From Verrucomicrobiales bacterium (lineage in GTDB: Bacteria; Verrucomicrobiota; Verrucomicrobiia; Verrucomicrobiales; V1-33), in the NCBI GenBank assembly GCA_028293125.1, contig JAQGPJ010000052.1:140593-204592 (forward strand): a stretch of DNA of 64,000 bases, in the 5' to 3' direction. The position numbers and the translations under genes are program-made. The first letter of the stretch is position 1. Every line of letters starts with the position of its first letter. Below the pieces are notes generated by a model. It ran no database searches, had not been told where the DNA came from, and saw only the letters and a list, made by a program, of their open reading frames with translations. Below, in pieces: positions 38,554 through 48,042 of the stretch.

Positions 38554-40011
38554 ATGGATTCCGCCACCCGCACCCGCCCGCTGACGACGCCGGAGGCGAG
38601 GCAGTTGCTGTTTTTGAGGGCCGCGGAGGAGGCTGACGCATCGGGAGACCGCATTTCCCTGACGGAGCGTTCCGCCGCGGGGCGTGCTTTTCTGGAGGAA
38701 AGCGGCGCGGATTTTCTTAAACTGAGGGGTGAGCGCATTCTTGCCCGCGCACCGGACACCCTGAAGGCGGCGGTGGCGAAATTCCAGTATCCTGTGGCTC
38801 CCTGGCCCCGGTGGCTCCCGGTGCTGGTGCCGGCTCTGGCTTTCGCGGTGGGCTGGTTCACCAATGAACTGGGGGCGGACCGCAGAGTGAGCCTGCTGGC
38901 TTTCCCCCTGCTGGGGCTGATCCTGTGGAATCTGGCTGTCGTGGTGGCCTCACTGGTTTCAGGGCTCCGGAAAAAGAAGAAGGGCGAGGGCGCGGGTTTT
39001 CGGTTCGCCCTGTTCTCCGCCCCCCCGCCCCAACCTTCGGGCGATGCCTGGCTGGACGCGGCGCAAATCCGGGCGGAGCGCGAATGGGCCGGCCTGCGGG
39101 CTCCGGGCGATGTGGCCCGGGGGAAGCTGCTTTTCCATGTGTCCGCGATTCTGCTGACGGCGGGAGTGGTGGCCGGGATGTATGCGCGGGGTTTGGTCCG
39201 GGCCTATGAGGCGGGCTGGGAAAGCACCTTTCTGACGCAGCCGCAGGTGTCCGAACTGGCCCGGGCGGTGCTGGGGCCGGCTTCGATCCTGACCCGCATC
39301 CCGGTGCCGGAGGTGCCACCGCAGGGTGGTCTGTCACCGGCGGCCCCGTGGATTCACCTCTGGGCGGCCTCGGCGGCCCTGTTGATCGTGGTGCCGCGCC
39401 TGCTGCTGGTGTCGGGGGGCATTCAGGAAATCCGGAAAACGGCCCCTGACTGGCGCGCGGTATTCACGCGATATGAAACCATGGCCCGCCAGATGGCCGC
39501 CGGCCAGCCGCTGGTGGCCCGCGTGCTGCCGGTGCAGTGCCAGCCGGATTCCCCGCTGCGGGACAGCCTGCGGGCCATTCTGCAGCATTTGTGGGGGGGG
39601 CAGGTGATCGTCGATTTTCAGCCGGGCGTGGAGTATGGGGAGGAGGATGAGTGTCTGGAGGCCCTGACGGATCTGCCCACCCACCTGGTGCTGATGCTTC
39701 CCATGTCGGTGACGCCTGAGCATGAGGTTCACGGTCTGCTGGCGCACGGGCTTCAGCAGAAGGTCATGGCGCATCCCGAGCCGCTGCGGGCTTTGACGGT
39801 GCTGGATGCCACCGCCTTCGAAGCCCGGCTGCAGGGCATGCCCGAGCGTCCGCGCCGGATGGCTGAGCGCCGGGCCGCGTGGGAAAAAGTGCTGGGCAGC
39901 GCCTTTCCGGTGCTGATACTCGATGAGGCCGCGCGCCGCTCACCCGGCGAGGCCGCAGCTTCAGTGGCCCAGGCCCGCGATCCCGTTCGCCCCTGGACGA
40001 CTGCCCATTGA
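38554..40011 (+). CDS. DUF2868 membrane protein
   Basis: 485 residues with a soluble N-terminus, paired membrane helices near residues 88-135, 205-225 and 265-290, and a cytoplasmic C-terminal domain. The layout and 'RGKLLFHVSAILLTAGVVAGMYARGL' match DUF2868, a family regularly encoded directly before a DUF3482 GTPase, exactly as here. Function is not established for the family; the pair may be a membrane-associated GTPase complex. Confidence 0.85.
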   Translation: MDSATRTRPLTTPEARQLLFLRAAEEADASGDRISLTERSAAGRAFLEESGADFLKLRGERILARAPDTLKAAVAKFQYPVAPWPRWLPVLVPALAFAVGWFTNELGADRRVSLLAFPLLGLILWNLAVVVASLVSGLRKKKKGEGAGFRFALFSAPPPQPSGDAWLDAAQIRAEREWAGLRAPGDVARGKLLFHVSAILLTAGVVAGMYARGLVRAYEAGWESTFLTQPQVSELARAVLGPASILTRIPVPEVPPQGGLSPAAPWIHLWAASAALLIVVPRLLLVSGGIQEIRKTAPDWRAVFTRYETMARQMAAGQPLVARVLPVQCQPDSPLRDSLRAILQHLWGGQVIVDFQPGVEYGEEDECLEALTDLPTHLVLMLPMSVTPEHEVHGLLAHGLQQKVMAHPEPLRALTVLDATAFEARLQGMPERPRRMAERRAAWEKVLGSAFPVLILDEAARRSPGEAAASVAQARDPVRPWTTAH

Positions 40012-40033
40012 GCGTTCATTGTTGTCCTTGGCT

Positions 40034-41527
40034 ATGCCTTCCCTTTTCACTCCGCGCCACAAAGCCGCCCCGCCGGAGCCCGGTACGGTGGACACGGTGA
40101 CCTTCAGCCTGATCTCCCATACGAATGTGGGCAAGACCACGCTGGCGCGCACGCTCCTGCGGCGGGATGTGGGGGATGCGCTCGACCAGTCGCACGTCAC
40201 GGATGTGGCCGAGGCCTATCCCATGATCGAGGCCGACGGCGCGCGTCTGCTGCTGTGGGACACGCCGGGATTCGGTGACACCGCCCGGCTGCTCAAACGG
40301 CTGAGGACCTCCGGCCAGCCGATCCGCTGGATGGTGTCGCAGATGTGGGACCGCTTCCGCGACCGGCCGCTGTGGTGCAGCCAGCAGGCGGTGTGCAATG
40401 TGCAGGACGAGGCGGATGTGGTGCTCTATCTGGTCAATGCCTCCGAAAAGCCGGACGCCGCCGCGTATGTGACGATGGAGATGGAGATTCTGGAATGGAT
40501 CGGCAAGCCGGTGATGGTGCTGCTGAATCAGACCGGACCGCCGCGCCCGGCAACGGATGACGAACAGGAGGAGTCGGACTGGCGCCTGCATCTCCAGCGT
40601 TTTCCGGTCGTGAAAGCTGTGATCGGCATGGACGCCTTCGCCCGCTGCTGGGTGCAGGAGGGGGAACTGATGGATCTGATCGGACCGCTGCTGCCGGAGC
40701 CCAAGCGCCGGATTTTCACCACTCTGCGCCGGGTCTGGGAAAAGCAGCATCTGGATGTTTTTCACCAGAGCATGCAGGCTCTGGGGGAGCAGCTGGCGGG
40801 CAATGCCGCCGACCGCGTTCCCGTGACGCGGGAGTCGGTTCTTCAGAGGCTGGGGGTGAACCGCAAGGAGCTTAACGACTCCATGGAGTCGGCCCGGGAG
40901 GGATTGAGCGGCCGGCTTTCCGTCCGCTCCGTGGCCGCCATGGACCGCATGATCGTGCTCCATGGATTGGAGGGGCGCAGCGCCAAACAGATCCATTCCT
41001 CCGGGGAGGCGGCCTTCGGGGTTCCCGTCCGCATCAATGAATCCCTGTGGTCCGCCGTGGGCGGCGCCCTCACAGGCGCGGTGGGCGGAATCGCGGCGGA
41101 ACTCAAAACCGGCGGCCTGCTGATGGGGGGCGGGGCGCTGACCGGTATTCTGCTGGGCGGCACCGGCAGCTATCTGCTGGCCAAGGGATTCAACCTTTCC
41201 CGCGGCGACGATCACTCGGTGCGCTGGACGGAGGAGCATTTCGCCGCCCAAGCGGAGATCTCCCTGCTGTGCTATCTGGCGGTGGCCCACTACGGCCGCG
41301 GCCGCGGGGAGTGGCAGGACAGCGTCCACCCCGAACTCTGGCGCGGGCTGGTGCATGAGGTGGTGCACGATCACCGTCGTCACTTCAACCACATCTGGAA
41401 GCACGCTGGAGTCAAGGAGCCGGACATGGCGGATGTCACCAGGGAGTGCGCCAGGGCCCTGACTCTTTGCTCCCTGGCGCTGCTGCGCCGCCTTTATCCG
41501 CGCGTCCGGCTGGACTGGCTGTCATAG
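40034..41527 (+). CDS. DUF3482-containing GTPase
   Basis: 497 residues. The N-terminal Era-like GTPase has a P-loop SHTNVGKTTL (about 28-37), a G3 motif DTPGF (about 75) and MVLLNQTG as the G4 strand. The C-terminal DUF3482 has glycine-rich hydrophobic stretches (GGALTGAVGGIAAE and GALTGILLGGTGSYLLAKG) that could insert into or associate with membrane. The ATG at 40034 begins 22 bp after the DUF2868 stop. Confidence 0.88.
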   Translation: MPSLFTPRHKAAPPEPGTVDTVTFSLISHTNVGKTTLARTLLRRDVGDALDQSHVTDVAEAYPMIEADGARLLLWDTPGFGDTARLLKRLRTSGQPIRWMVSQMWDRFRDRPLWCSQQAVCNVQDEADVVLYLVNASEKPDAAAYVTMEMEILEWIGKPVMVLLNQTGPPRPATDDEQEESDWRLHLQRFPVVKAVIGMDAFARCWVQEGELMDLIGPLLPEPKRRIFTTLRRVWEKQHLDVFHQSMQALGEQLAGNAADRVPVTRESVLQRLGVNRKELNDSMESAREGLSGRLSVRSVAAMDRMIVLHGLEGRSAKQIHSSGEAAFGVPVRINESLWSAVGGALTGAVGGIAAELKTGGLLMGGGALTGILLGGTGSYLLAKGFNLSRGDDHSVRWTEEHFAAQAEISLLCYLAVAHYGRGRGEWQDSVHPELWRGLVHEVVHDHRRHFNHIWKHAGVKEPDMADVTRECARALTLCSLALLRRLYPRVRLDWLS

Positions 41528-41633
41528 GATTCGGCGGCATGGGGAAGGGCGGAGTGTTGCCCGGCACAAAATGACTTTGGGAAAGCCGGCGGTTTTGGCG
41601 GCACCCGAGCCACGGCAACCCGTCTGTTGGAGG

Positions 41634-41673
41634 CAAAAAAATTCCCCCTGCGTCCACTCCGGAGCGCAGGGGG
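41634..41673 (-). terminator. Terminator for efp
   Basis: On the minus strand CCCCCTGCGCTCCGG and its partner form a strong hairpin (stem CCCCCTGCG/CGCAGGGGG), followed by AATTTTTTTGCC. It lies about 136 bp beyond the efp stop. Confidence 0.8.
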
Positions 41674-41809
41674 TAAACCGGGCCGCCTGACGGAGATTCC
41701 GCCGGCGGTGAAAAATGAAATGGAGCAACGCGACAACCGCTTCCGAACCGCAGCTCCTGATGCGTCGGTGGCGGCCACCTGTGACAAACAGAAAAACCCA
41801 ACCGGGAAA

Positions 41810-42376
41810 TCAGTTGGCGCGCCCGAGATAGCTGCCGTCCTCGGTCTTCACACTGATTTTCTCCCCGGGATTGATGAAGAGTGGCACATTGACCGTGAGG
41901 CCGGTTTCCAGGATGGCGGACTTATAGACGTTGTTGGCGGAGTCACCCTTCACGCCCTCCGGAGCCTCGACCACTTTCATGATCATGGAGGCCGGCAGTT
42001 CGATGGTGGCGGGAACGTCGTCCGTGAACACCACCAGATACTTTTGGCCTTCGATGAGGTAGTCCTTCACGTCCGAAACCAAGGCATTGCTCAGCACCAC
42101 GTCATCATAGGTCTGCATGTGCAGGAAATGATAACCGCCGCTGTCCTTGTAGCTGTATTCGTAATCCTCCTTGGTGAGATTGACGGAGTCCAGGGACTCG
42201 TTGGAGGTCATGCGCAGATTGTGCACGCGGCCGCTGCCGATGCTCTTGATGGACATCTGCACGTAGGAGGCCATGCGGGGCGGTGTCTTAAGTTCCGTGC
42301 CCGTGACGAGACAGACGTCGCCATTATAACGGACGGCGTGTCCTTTGCGAAGATTGATTACCGGAGTGGAAGCCAT
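41810..42376 (-). CDS. efp: Translation elongation factor P
   Basis: Relieves ribosome stalling at polyproline. 188 residues in three beta-barrel domains: KOW-like (MASTPVINLRKGHAVRYNG), OB ('DVPATIELPASMIMKVVEAPEG') and the C-terminal OB domain ending GSYLGRAN. The modified loop reads ELKTPPRMASY with arginine at residue 34, where E. coli has Lys34. Arg at this tip occurs in EarP-type (rhamnosylated) and YeiP-type proteins, but the Pro-Pro-Arg-Met surroundings resemble neither well. The start at 42376 follows a pyrimidine-rich leader, giving family-normal length. Confidence 0.95.
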   Translation of the reverse strand: MASTPVINLRKGHAVRYNGDVCLVTGTELKTPPRMASYVQMSIKSIGSGRVHNLRMTSNESLDSVNLTKEDYEYSYKDSGGYHFLHMQTYDDVVLSNALVSDVKDYLIEGQKYLVVFTDDVPATIELPASMIMKVVEAPEGVKGDSANNVYKSAILETGLTVNVPLFINPGEKISVKTEDGSYLGRAN

Positions 42377-42520
42377 AGGGGGGTGGAGATAGGCGCATTT
42401 TTGAAAACTTGCCAAGCCCGGAATCGGGAAAAATTTGGGATTAGCCTAAAAACCTACAGGGAATAAGGAGAATTCGCTTGAATCTCCGATGGAGTCTTTT
42501 ATAAGCTTCCGCCCGCCACC

Positions 42521-43438
42521 ATGTCCGCCATCCGTTCCTACAACGTCAGTCTTCTGCAGCAGCTGGAATCCGAGGCCATCTATGTCCTCCGGGAAACCGC
42601 CGCCCAGTTCCGTAACCCCGCGCTGCTTTTCTCCGGCGGCAAGGACTCGATCGTCATGGCCTGGCTGGCCCGGAAAGCGTTCCATCCGGCGCGCATCCCC
42701 TTCACCCTGCTGCATGTGGACACCGGCCACAATTTCCCCGAGACGCTGACTTACCGCGATGAGTTCGTGGAGAAAATCGGCGCCCGCCTGCTGGTGGCCA
42801 AAGTGCAGGACAGCATCGACCAGGGCCGGGCGGTGGAGGAGAAAGGTTATCGCGCCAGCCGCAACAAACTCCAGACGGTGAGCCTGCTGGACGCCATCGC
42901 GGATCACAAATTTGATGCCTGTCTCGGCGGGGGGCGCCGGGATGAGGAAAAAGCCCGGGCCAAGGAGCGCTTCTTCAGCCACCGCAACGACTTCGGCCAG
43001 TGGGATCCGAAAAACCAGCGCCCCGAACTGTGGAACCTTTTCAACGGCCGCATGCACGAGGGGGAGCACTTCCGTGTCTTCCCGCTGTCGAACTGGACGG
43101 AAATGGACGTGTGGCTCTACCTGCGTCAGGAGCAGATCCCGCTGCCCAGCCTCTACTTCAGCCACCAGCGCCGGGTGTTCCTCCGGGACGGTTCCTGGCT
43201 GGATGCGGAGACGGGCTTCGCCCAGCCGCAGCCGGAGGAGACCATCCTGGAGAAGACCATGCGCTTCCGCACCATCGGCGACGTGACGTGCACCGGCGCG
43301 GTGGAATCCCCCGCCGCCACTCTTGATGACATCATCGCCGAGGTGGCCGCCGCCCGTCAGACCGAGCGCGGCACCCGGGCCGACGACCAGCGCAGTGAAA
43401 GCGCGATGGAGGACCGGAAGAAAGAGGGATACTTTTGA
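42521..43438 (+). CDS. cysD: Sulfate adenylyltransferase small subunit
   Basis: ATP sulfurylase catalytic subunit: sulfate + ATP to APS. 305 residues; PP-loop FSGGKDSIVM (about 39-48), 'PFTLLHVDTGHNFPETL', 'ACLGGGRRDEEKARAKERFFS' and C-terminal ED-rich tail with KKEGYF, all typical of CysD. It works with CysN, encoded 389 bp downstream, with a small gene between. Confidence 0.95.
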   Translation: MSAIRSYNVSLLQQLESEAIYVLRETAAQFRNPALLFSGGKDSIVMAWLARKAFHPARIPFTLLHVDTGHNFPETLTYRDEFVEKIGARLLVAKVQDSIDQGRAVEEKGYRASRNKLQTVSLLDAIADHKFDACLGGGRRDEEKARAKERFFSHRNDFGQWDPKNQRPELWNLFNGRMHEGEHFRVFPLSNWTEMDVWLYLRQEQIPLPSLYFSHQRRVFLRDGSWLDAETGFAQPQPEETILEKTMRFRTIGDVTCTGAVESPAATLDDIIAEVAAARQTERGTRADDQRSESAMEDRKKEGYF

Positions 43439-43460
43439 AGAAATCCAATTTCCTTTTCCA

Positions 43461-43706
43461 ATGAATACCCTCGCCCTGCAACTTGAGGAGGCCCTGAGCC
43501 AGCTGGACGCGGAAAAACGCGCTGAGCTGGAGGACGGTGTAAGGTTCCTGATTTATCAAATGGCTCCCAGCGCATTGGACAGGCCAGTCGTGGTTTCCCA
43601 GGAGGAGTGGCGGTCCATCATTATGGATCTCGCCGGCAGCCTGCCGGATTTTCCAGATGACTTCGAGGATTCGCTTCAGGAATCCATCCGCGAAAAGATC
43701 AATTGA
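43461..43706 (+). CDS. Small hypothetical protein between cysD and cysN
   Basis: 81 residues from the ATG at 43461 (leader TTTCCTTTTCCA). It is acidic and helical: 'MNTLALQLEEALSQLDAEKR' at the start and 'FPDDFEDSLQESIREKIN' at the end. cysD and cysN usually adjoin directly, so an inserted gene is unusual. Composition resembles small antitoxins or regulatory proteins, but no toxin partner is next to it. Family not recognised. Confidence 0.55.
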   Translation: MNTLALQLEEALSQLDAEKRAELEDGVRFLIYQMAPSALDRPVVVSQEEWRSIIMDLAGSLPDFPDDFEDSLQESIREKIN

Positions 43707-43827
43707 TTGACCCTGACACCAGGCATTGGCGGCCGGTGCCGGTGCCGGGGTATTTCCAGTTCCTTCTTCCTGCCACACTTGGCGGTTTCCGCTTTTTTCC
43801 CCACTTTCAACTCCTTCTTCCTCACTC

Positions 43828-45075
43828 ATGGATTTGCTGCGCTTCACCACTGCCGGTTCCGTCGATGACGGAAAATCGACCCTGATAGGCCGACTGCTTT
43901 ACGATTCCAAGTCCATCTTCGAGGATCAGCTCGCAGCGGTGGAGCGGTTCTCGAAAAAGCGCGGGGATGAACATGTCGATCTGGCGCTGCTGACCGATGG
44001 TCTGCGGGCGGAGCGGGAGCAGGGCATCACCATTGACGTCGCCTACCGCTACTTCGCCACCCCGCGCCGCAAGTTTATCATCGCGGACACGCCTGGCCAT
44101 ATTCAATATACGCGGAACATGGTCACCGGGGCCAGCACCGCCAATCTGGCCATCATTCTCATCGACGCCCGCAAAGGCGTCATCGAGCAGACCTGCCGTC
44201 ATGCCTTTCTGGCCAATCTGCTGCGCATTCAGCATGTGGTCATCGCGGTGAACAAGATGGACCTTGTGGATTACTCCGAGGACCGGTTCGAGGAGATCAA
44301 GGAGTCCTTCACATCCTTCGCCAGCCGTCTCGACAATTTGGTGGAGATGACCTTCATCCCCATCAGCGCGCTCAAGGGCGACAACGTGGTGGACAAGTCC
44401 GCCGCCATGCCGTGGTATCAGGGGCCCACGCTGCTCTATCATTTGGAGACTGTTTACGTCGGCACCACGGAAAACCACGTTGAGGCCCGGTTCCCCGTGC
44501 AGTGGGTGATCCGTCCGCAGAGCGATGAATGGCACGACTTCCGCGGCTTCAGCGGCCGCGTGGCCGGCGGGGTGTTCAAGCCCGGCGACGAGGTGACCGT
44601 GCTCCCCAGCGGCTTCCGGTCAAAGATCAAGGAGATCCACACCGCGGACGGTCCGCTGGATGAGGCCTACAGCCCGCTTTCCGTCACCCTGCTGCTGGAG
44701 GATGAGATCGACACCAGCCGCGGCGACATGATCGTCAAAATCAACAACCTGCCGGAGGTGGGGCAGGATATCGAGGCCATGATCTGCTGGTTCGGGGAGA
44801 AGCCCCTCTCCCCGCGCGGCCGCTTCATTCTCCGTCACACCACCCGCGAGGTGCAAGCTGTGATCCGGGATGTGAAATACAAGGTCAACATCAACAACCT
44901 GCACAAGATCGAGGACGACTTGGAATTCCACATGAACGACATTGGCCGCATCTCCCTGCGGACCAGCGCGCCCGTGATTTTTGACTCCTACAGCAAAAAC
45001 CGCATCACCGGCAGCTTCATCCTCATCGACGCCGGCACCAATGAGACCGTGGCCGCCGGCATGATCCGGGGCTGA
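43828..45075 (+). CDS. cysN: Sulfate adenylyltransferase large subunit (GTPase)
   Basis: EF-Tu-like GTPase that drives APS formation by CysD. 415 residues from the ATG at 43828; G1 GSVDDGKSTL (about 12-21), G3 DTPGH, G4 NKMD and two beta-barrel domains are visible. It ends after the second barrel and has no APS kinase (CysC) fusion. Start chosen to match the family; the upstream frame is pyrimidine-rich and not conserved-looking. Confidence 0.95.
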   Translation: MDLLRFTTAGSVDDGKSTLIGRLLYDSKSIFEDQLAAVERFSKKRGDEHVDLALLTDGLRAEREQGITIDVAYRYFATPRRKFIIADTPGHIQYTRNMVTGASTANLAIILIDARKGVIEQTCRHAFLANLLRIQHVVIAVNKMDLVDYSEDRFEEIKESFTSFASRLDNLVEMTFIPISALKGDNVVDKSAAMPWYQGPTLLYHLETVYVGTTENHVEARFPVQWVIRPQSDEWHDFRGFSGRVAGGVFKPGDEVTVLPSGFRSKIKEIHTADGPLDEAYSPLSVTLLLEDEIDTSRGDMIVKINNLPEVGQDIEAMICWFGEKPLSPRGRFILRHTTREVQAVIRDVKYKVNINNLHKIEDDLEFHMNDIGRISLRTSAPVIFDSYSKNRITGSFILIDAGTNETVAAGMIRG

Positions 45076-45180
45076 GAGGATGCAGGTGGATCCGCGCCGC
45101 GCGGAAGAGATCGGAAAGCGGGGATCCGGACGATGCCGGGCTCTGGCCGCGATCATGACATTCAATGTTCCGGAGGTTTG

Positions 45181-46191
45181 ATGGCGGACATCATGCATTT
45201 CAAATCCTTTCGCATGATGCCGGCATCCAGTCAGAAAACATCCCGGAAAATATTCTCTCTTCTCCGATGGATGTGGAGGGTCCTGCCGGAGGCCCTGCTG
45301 ATCCTGACCATGGCCTCGCTGATGGTCCGGCTCACCGTGCGTGATGCCTTTGTGTGGTCGGCGGCACTGTTTTACATTGCCCCATGGCCTGTCATGCTCC
45401 TGGCGTGGCCGGTGCTGGGATGGTGGCGGCGCGGCAAAAGAGGAGCGCTGCCGCTGGCAGCGGCGGGGCTGGCAGTCACCGTGGCGGGCTGGATGCTGGG
45501 ACCCGGGCCTCCGCCGGTGCGGATGGAGGGGACTCCGGGCATGCCGGTGAAAGTGATGTTCTGGAACATCGGCCACCGCTCCTCGTTGCCGGCGGAGCTG
45601 CATGAACTGGCGGACAGATTCCAGCCTGACATTCTGGCGGTGGCGGAGGCTGAGAACATCCGTGCGGAGGAGCGTGCGTCGTTTGTGCAACGGCATCCCG
45701 GCTACAGGATCGAATCCTTCAGGGACAGCCTTCAGGTGGCTCTGCGGGGGCAGGCCACCGTGAGACCGCCATTCCGGGTTATGGCCGGCACCCGCGCTCA
45801 TTTACTGGAGATCCGGCTGGCAGGGAGGGAGGAGCCGTGGACGCTCCTGCTGGCTGATCTTCCTCCCATGCCGCTGACTCCCCGGACCGACCGCACGGAT
45901 CAGCTCCGAAAGCTTGCCGGAAACGGTCCCCGCACGCTGATCCTGGGGGACTTCAACACCCCTTACGATTCCTGTGCCTTTGACAGCTGGCGGAGGGATT
46001 TCCACCACGGGCTCAGTCAGGCGTCCGTCACTCCGGGCCCGGCGATGTGGCCGATCGGGCTGCCACTGTTGGCGATCGATCATGTCTGGATGTCGAAGGA
46101 CCTGATTCCGCTTCAGGCGTGGAAAGGCACACCGTTGGGACATGACCACGCCTGGCAGATCATCAGCATCGCCCCGGTGGGGAGGCCCTGA
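45181..46191 (+). CDS. Membrane-anchored endonuclease/exonuclease/phosphatase family protein
   Basis: 336 residues. Three hydrophobic segments in the first 115 residues anchor an EEP-fold domain with metal and catalytic motifs: VMFWNIGH (Asn), VAEAEN (Glu), LILGDFNTP (Asp, Asn), AIDHVW and GHDHAW. Members hydrolyse phosphodiesters or phosphates; the topology suggests activity outside the cytoplasm. The ATG at 45181 has a good Shine-Dalgarno (CGGAGG), unusual among the host genes here. Confidence 0.82.
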   Translation: MADIMHFKSFRMMPASSQKTSRKIFSLLRWMWRVLPEALLILTMASLMVRLTVRDAFVWSAALFYIAPWPVMLLAWPVLGWWRRGKRGALPLAAAGLAVTVAGWMLGPGPPPVRMEGTPGMPVKVMFWNIGHRSSLPAELHELADRFQPDILAVAEAENIRAEERASFVQRHPGYRIESFRDSLQVALRGQATVRPPFRVMAGTRAHLLEIRLAGREEPWTLLLADLPPMPLTPRTDRTDQLRKLAGNGPRTLILGDFNTPYDSCAFDSWRRDFHHGLSQASVTPGPAMWPIGLPLLAIDHVWMSKDLIPLQAWKGTPLGHDHAWQIISIAPVGRP

Positions 46192-46200
46192 TCCGGCTTG

Positions 46201-46929
46201 TCACTCCGGACGGTCCTGAAGAGAGCGGACGAGGCCCTTCACCGCGTGGGCACGGGGAATTTGATGGAAGACCACATCCTCCTCCGTGCCGCCGGAGGAG
46301 GAGAAGATGACAGTGCCGACGCCCAGCAGTCCCTTCAGACCGGTTTTGCCCACATTGATGGAGCGGATATCCGCCATGCGGATCTCCTTCGAGCTTTTGG
46401 ACAGCAGGCCGTTGCGGGCCTCCACCCGCCGGTTGGTCACGGAGTATTCCGATGACGAGCGGATCAGCAGCATCACCGCCAGCACAGCGCATCCGGCGAT
46501 CCAGCCGGTCGCCAGATACGTTCCATCCCAGCGCCCCGCATACCAGCCGGCCGCGGCCAGAGCAGCGGAAAGCAGAAGGCTGATCGGATAATTTAAAAGA
46601 CTGGGATGCCCTTTATACCATGTGCGCGCCCGGGGAGGGGCCGGCACCGGCGTGACAGGCTCCTCGGGCAGGGGAGCGGGAATCCATTTGGCTGGAGCCG
46701 CAGCGGGAGGCGGAGATTCAAGGCCGGCAGCCGCGTTTTTGCCGGAGACCGGAGCCGGCGGGATCACTTGGAACAGCTGACGCACCCGCATCCTCTTTCC
46801 AGTGGCGGTGTCCTCGCAGATGGCCCCGGCGCTCAATTCGTCGGCGTCCACCATGTCCAGGAGATCCTCCTCGGTGTAGGGACCGTCGGTGGAGCCGTCG
46901 GAAAAATGGATGAGGTATTCCGCGCTCAC
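46201..46929 (-). CDS. GYF_2 and bacterial PH (bPH_2) domain membrane protein
   Basis: 242 residues. The N-terminal GYF_2-like module ('YLIHFSDGSTDGPYTEEDLLDM') is followed by a Pro/Ala-rich linker, two membrane helices (about 110-150) and a bPH_2/DUF304 domain ('YSVTNRRVEARNGLLSKSSKEI'). Starts with GTG at 46929, overlapping the upstream stop (GTGA), so co-translated with the preceding gene. Function unknown; these domains mediate protein and membrane binding. Confidence 0.78.
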   Translation of the reverse strand: MSAEYLIHFSDGSTDGPYTEEDLLDMVDADELSAGAICEDTATGKRMRVRQLFQVIPPAPVSGKNAAAGLESPPPAAAPAKWIPAPLPEEPVTPVPAPPRARTWYKGHPSLLNYPISLLLSAALAAAGWYAGRWDGTYLATGWIAGCAVLAVMLLIRSSSEYSVTNRRVEARNGLLSKSSKEIRMADIRSINVGKTGLKGLLGVGTVIFSSSGGTEEDVVFHQIPRAHAVKGLVRSLQDRPE

Positions 46930-47462
46930 GGCAGCAGGGAGGGGCCGTCGTCCGTATCCGGCACCGGTGGCAGCAGGTCCTCCCGCTGAATGAAGAGCTT
47001 CATGTTCACCCGCCCCAGCTCCTCCGGCGGCATGCGCAGGATCAGGGTCAAAAACGGCGTCAGACGGTCGGTCTCCGCCAGGGCGCTGTGCACCAGGCTG
47101 CCGATGATGGCGGTGGGGATGATATGCTCGGGAAACACATTCGAGGCCCGGAACATCACGCGCCCGGCATCGTAGTCCAGTTCGAAGGCTCCGATGGTCA
47201 ACTCCAGATTGGACCGCATCAGGAGCTCGCTGACGATGCCCATGCGGCTGGCCGGCACCGTGTGGCCCAGGGTGGTGGCCACGCTGACGGCTTGGATTTC
47301 TGGAAAGGCCTGCACATGCAGCCGCACACGGGTGTGATGGGTTTCAAAGTCCGCCTCCAGCACTTCCCGGCCGGGCACCTGGCGGCCGGACCACTTCATG
47401 CGGGCAAAGGCCTCCTCCACCGCAAGGAACAGGCGGGAAGGCGGGGACGTGCTGGTTTTCAT
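46926..47462 (-). CDS. YbjN-like small protein
   Basis: 178 residues without signal. It resembles the YbjN/bacterial sensory-transduction-regulator fold: 'RLFLAVEEAFARMKWSGRQV', then alternating strands and 'ELDYDAGRVMFRASNVFP'. ATG at 47462 is used, since the upstream frame is Phe/Pro-rich and unlike the family. Overlaps the GYF_2 gene by 4 nt. Confidence 0.6.
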   Translation of the reverse strand: MKTSTSPPSRLFLAVEEAFARMKWSGRQVPGREVLEADFETHHTRVRLHVQAFPEIQAVSVATTLGHTVPASRMGIVSELLMRSNLELTIGAFELDYDAGRVMFRASNVFPEHIIPTAIIGSLVHSALAETDRLTPFLTLILRMPPEELGRVNMKLFIQREDLLPPVPDTDDGPSLLP

Positions 47463-47607
47463 GGAAAAAGGAACAGAAAAGAAAGAGGGAAAATGTTTTG
47501 GGGAAAAAGGCACCTTTCACCTTCGGCGCGCCGGGAGCAAACAAAATACTGGTGATGGCCCGGAGGCCCGCCATGATGGAAAACCATTCCACCGGAAAGC
47601 TGTCCCG

Positions 47608-48042
47608 ATGCCCAGTCAAGCCTCTCCCGCCCCCTCTCTCCGCCTGCCGCCCGCAGCCGTTCCCGTGATTGTGGCCGCCGTGGTGGCTGTGGCCGCCTTT
47701 TTCTGGGTGATTCTCCGGCAACGGCAGGAGATCGCCGCTTTGAAAAGTGAAACCGTCTCGCTCACGAAGGCGCAGCGCGCCGCCACCTCCCGCGAATCCG
47801 CCGCCGCCCTCGAGTTGGGCAATCTGGCGCAGATCAAGGCCGGTCTGGCCAAAGCCGAGGCGGACTTTGCGTCGGCCAGCACTCAGTCCGCGGCCCGCAT
47901 CACGGAACTGGAGCATCTCGTCACCTTCCTGCGCGGCGAGGTGGCCGCCGGCCAGCAAACCATTGAGCGCATGAAAGCCGAAGCCGCGGCGGCGGTCCCC
48001 GCAGTGCCTGCGGGAACCAGACCGGCTGGCGGCAAAAGATGA
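47608..48042 (+). CDS. Small membrane protein with coiled coil
   Basis: 144 residues: one N-terminal helix (AVPVIVAAVVAVAAFFWVI, about 15-35), then an Ala/Glu-rich coiled coil (about 35-125) and a Pro/Gly tail. No conserved motif is recognised. Divergent from the YbjN-like gene; probably monocistronic. Confidence 0.6.
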   Translation: MPSQASPAPSLRLPPAAVPVIVAAVVAVAAFFWVILRQRQEIAALKSETVSLTKAQRAATSRESAAALELGNLAQIKAGLAKAEADFASASTQSAARITELEHLVTFLRGEVAAGQQTIERMKAEAAAAVPAVPAGTRPAGGKR

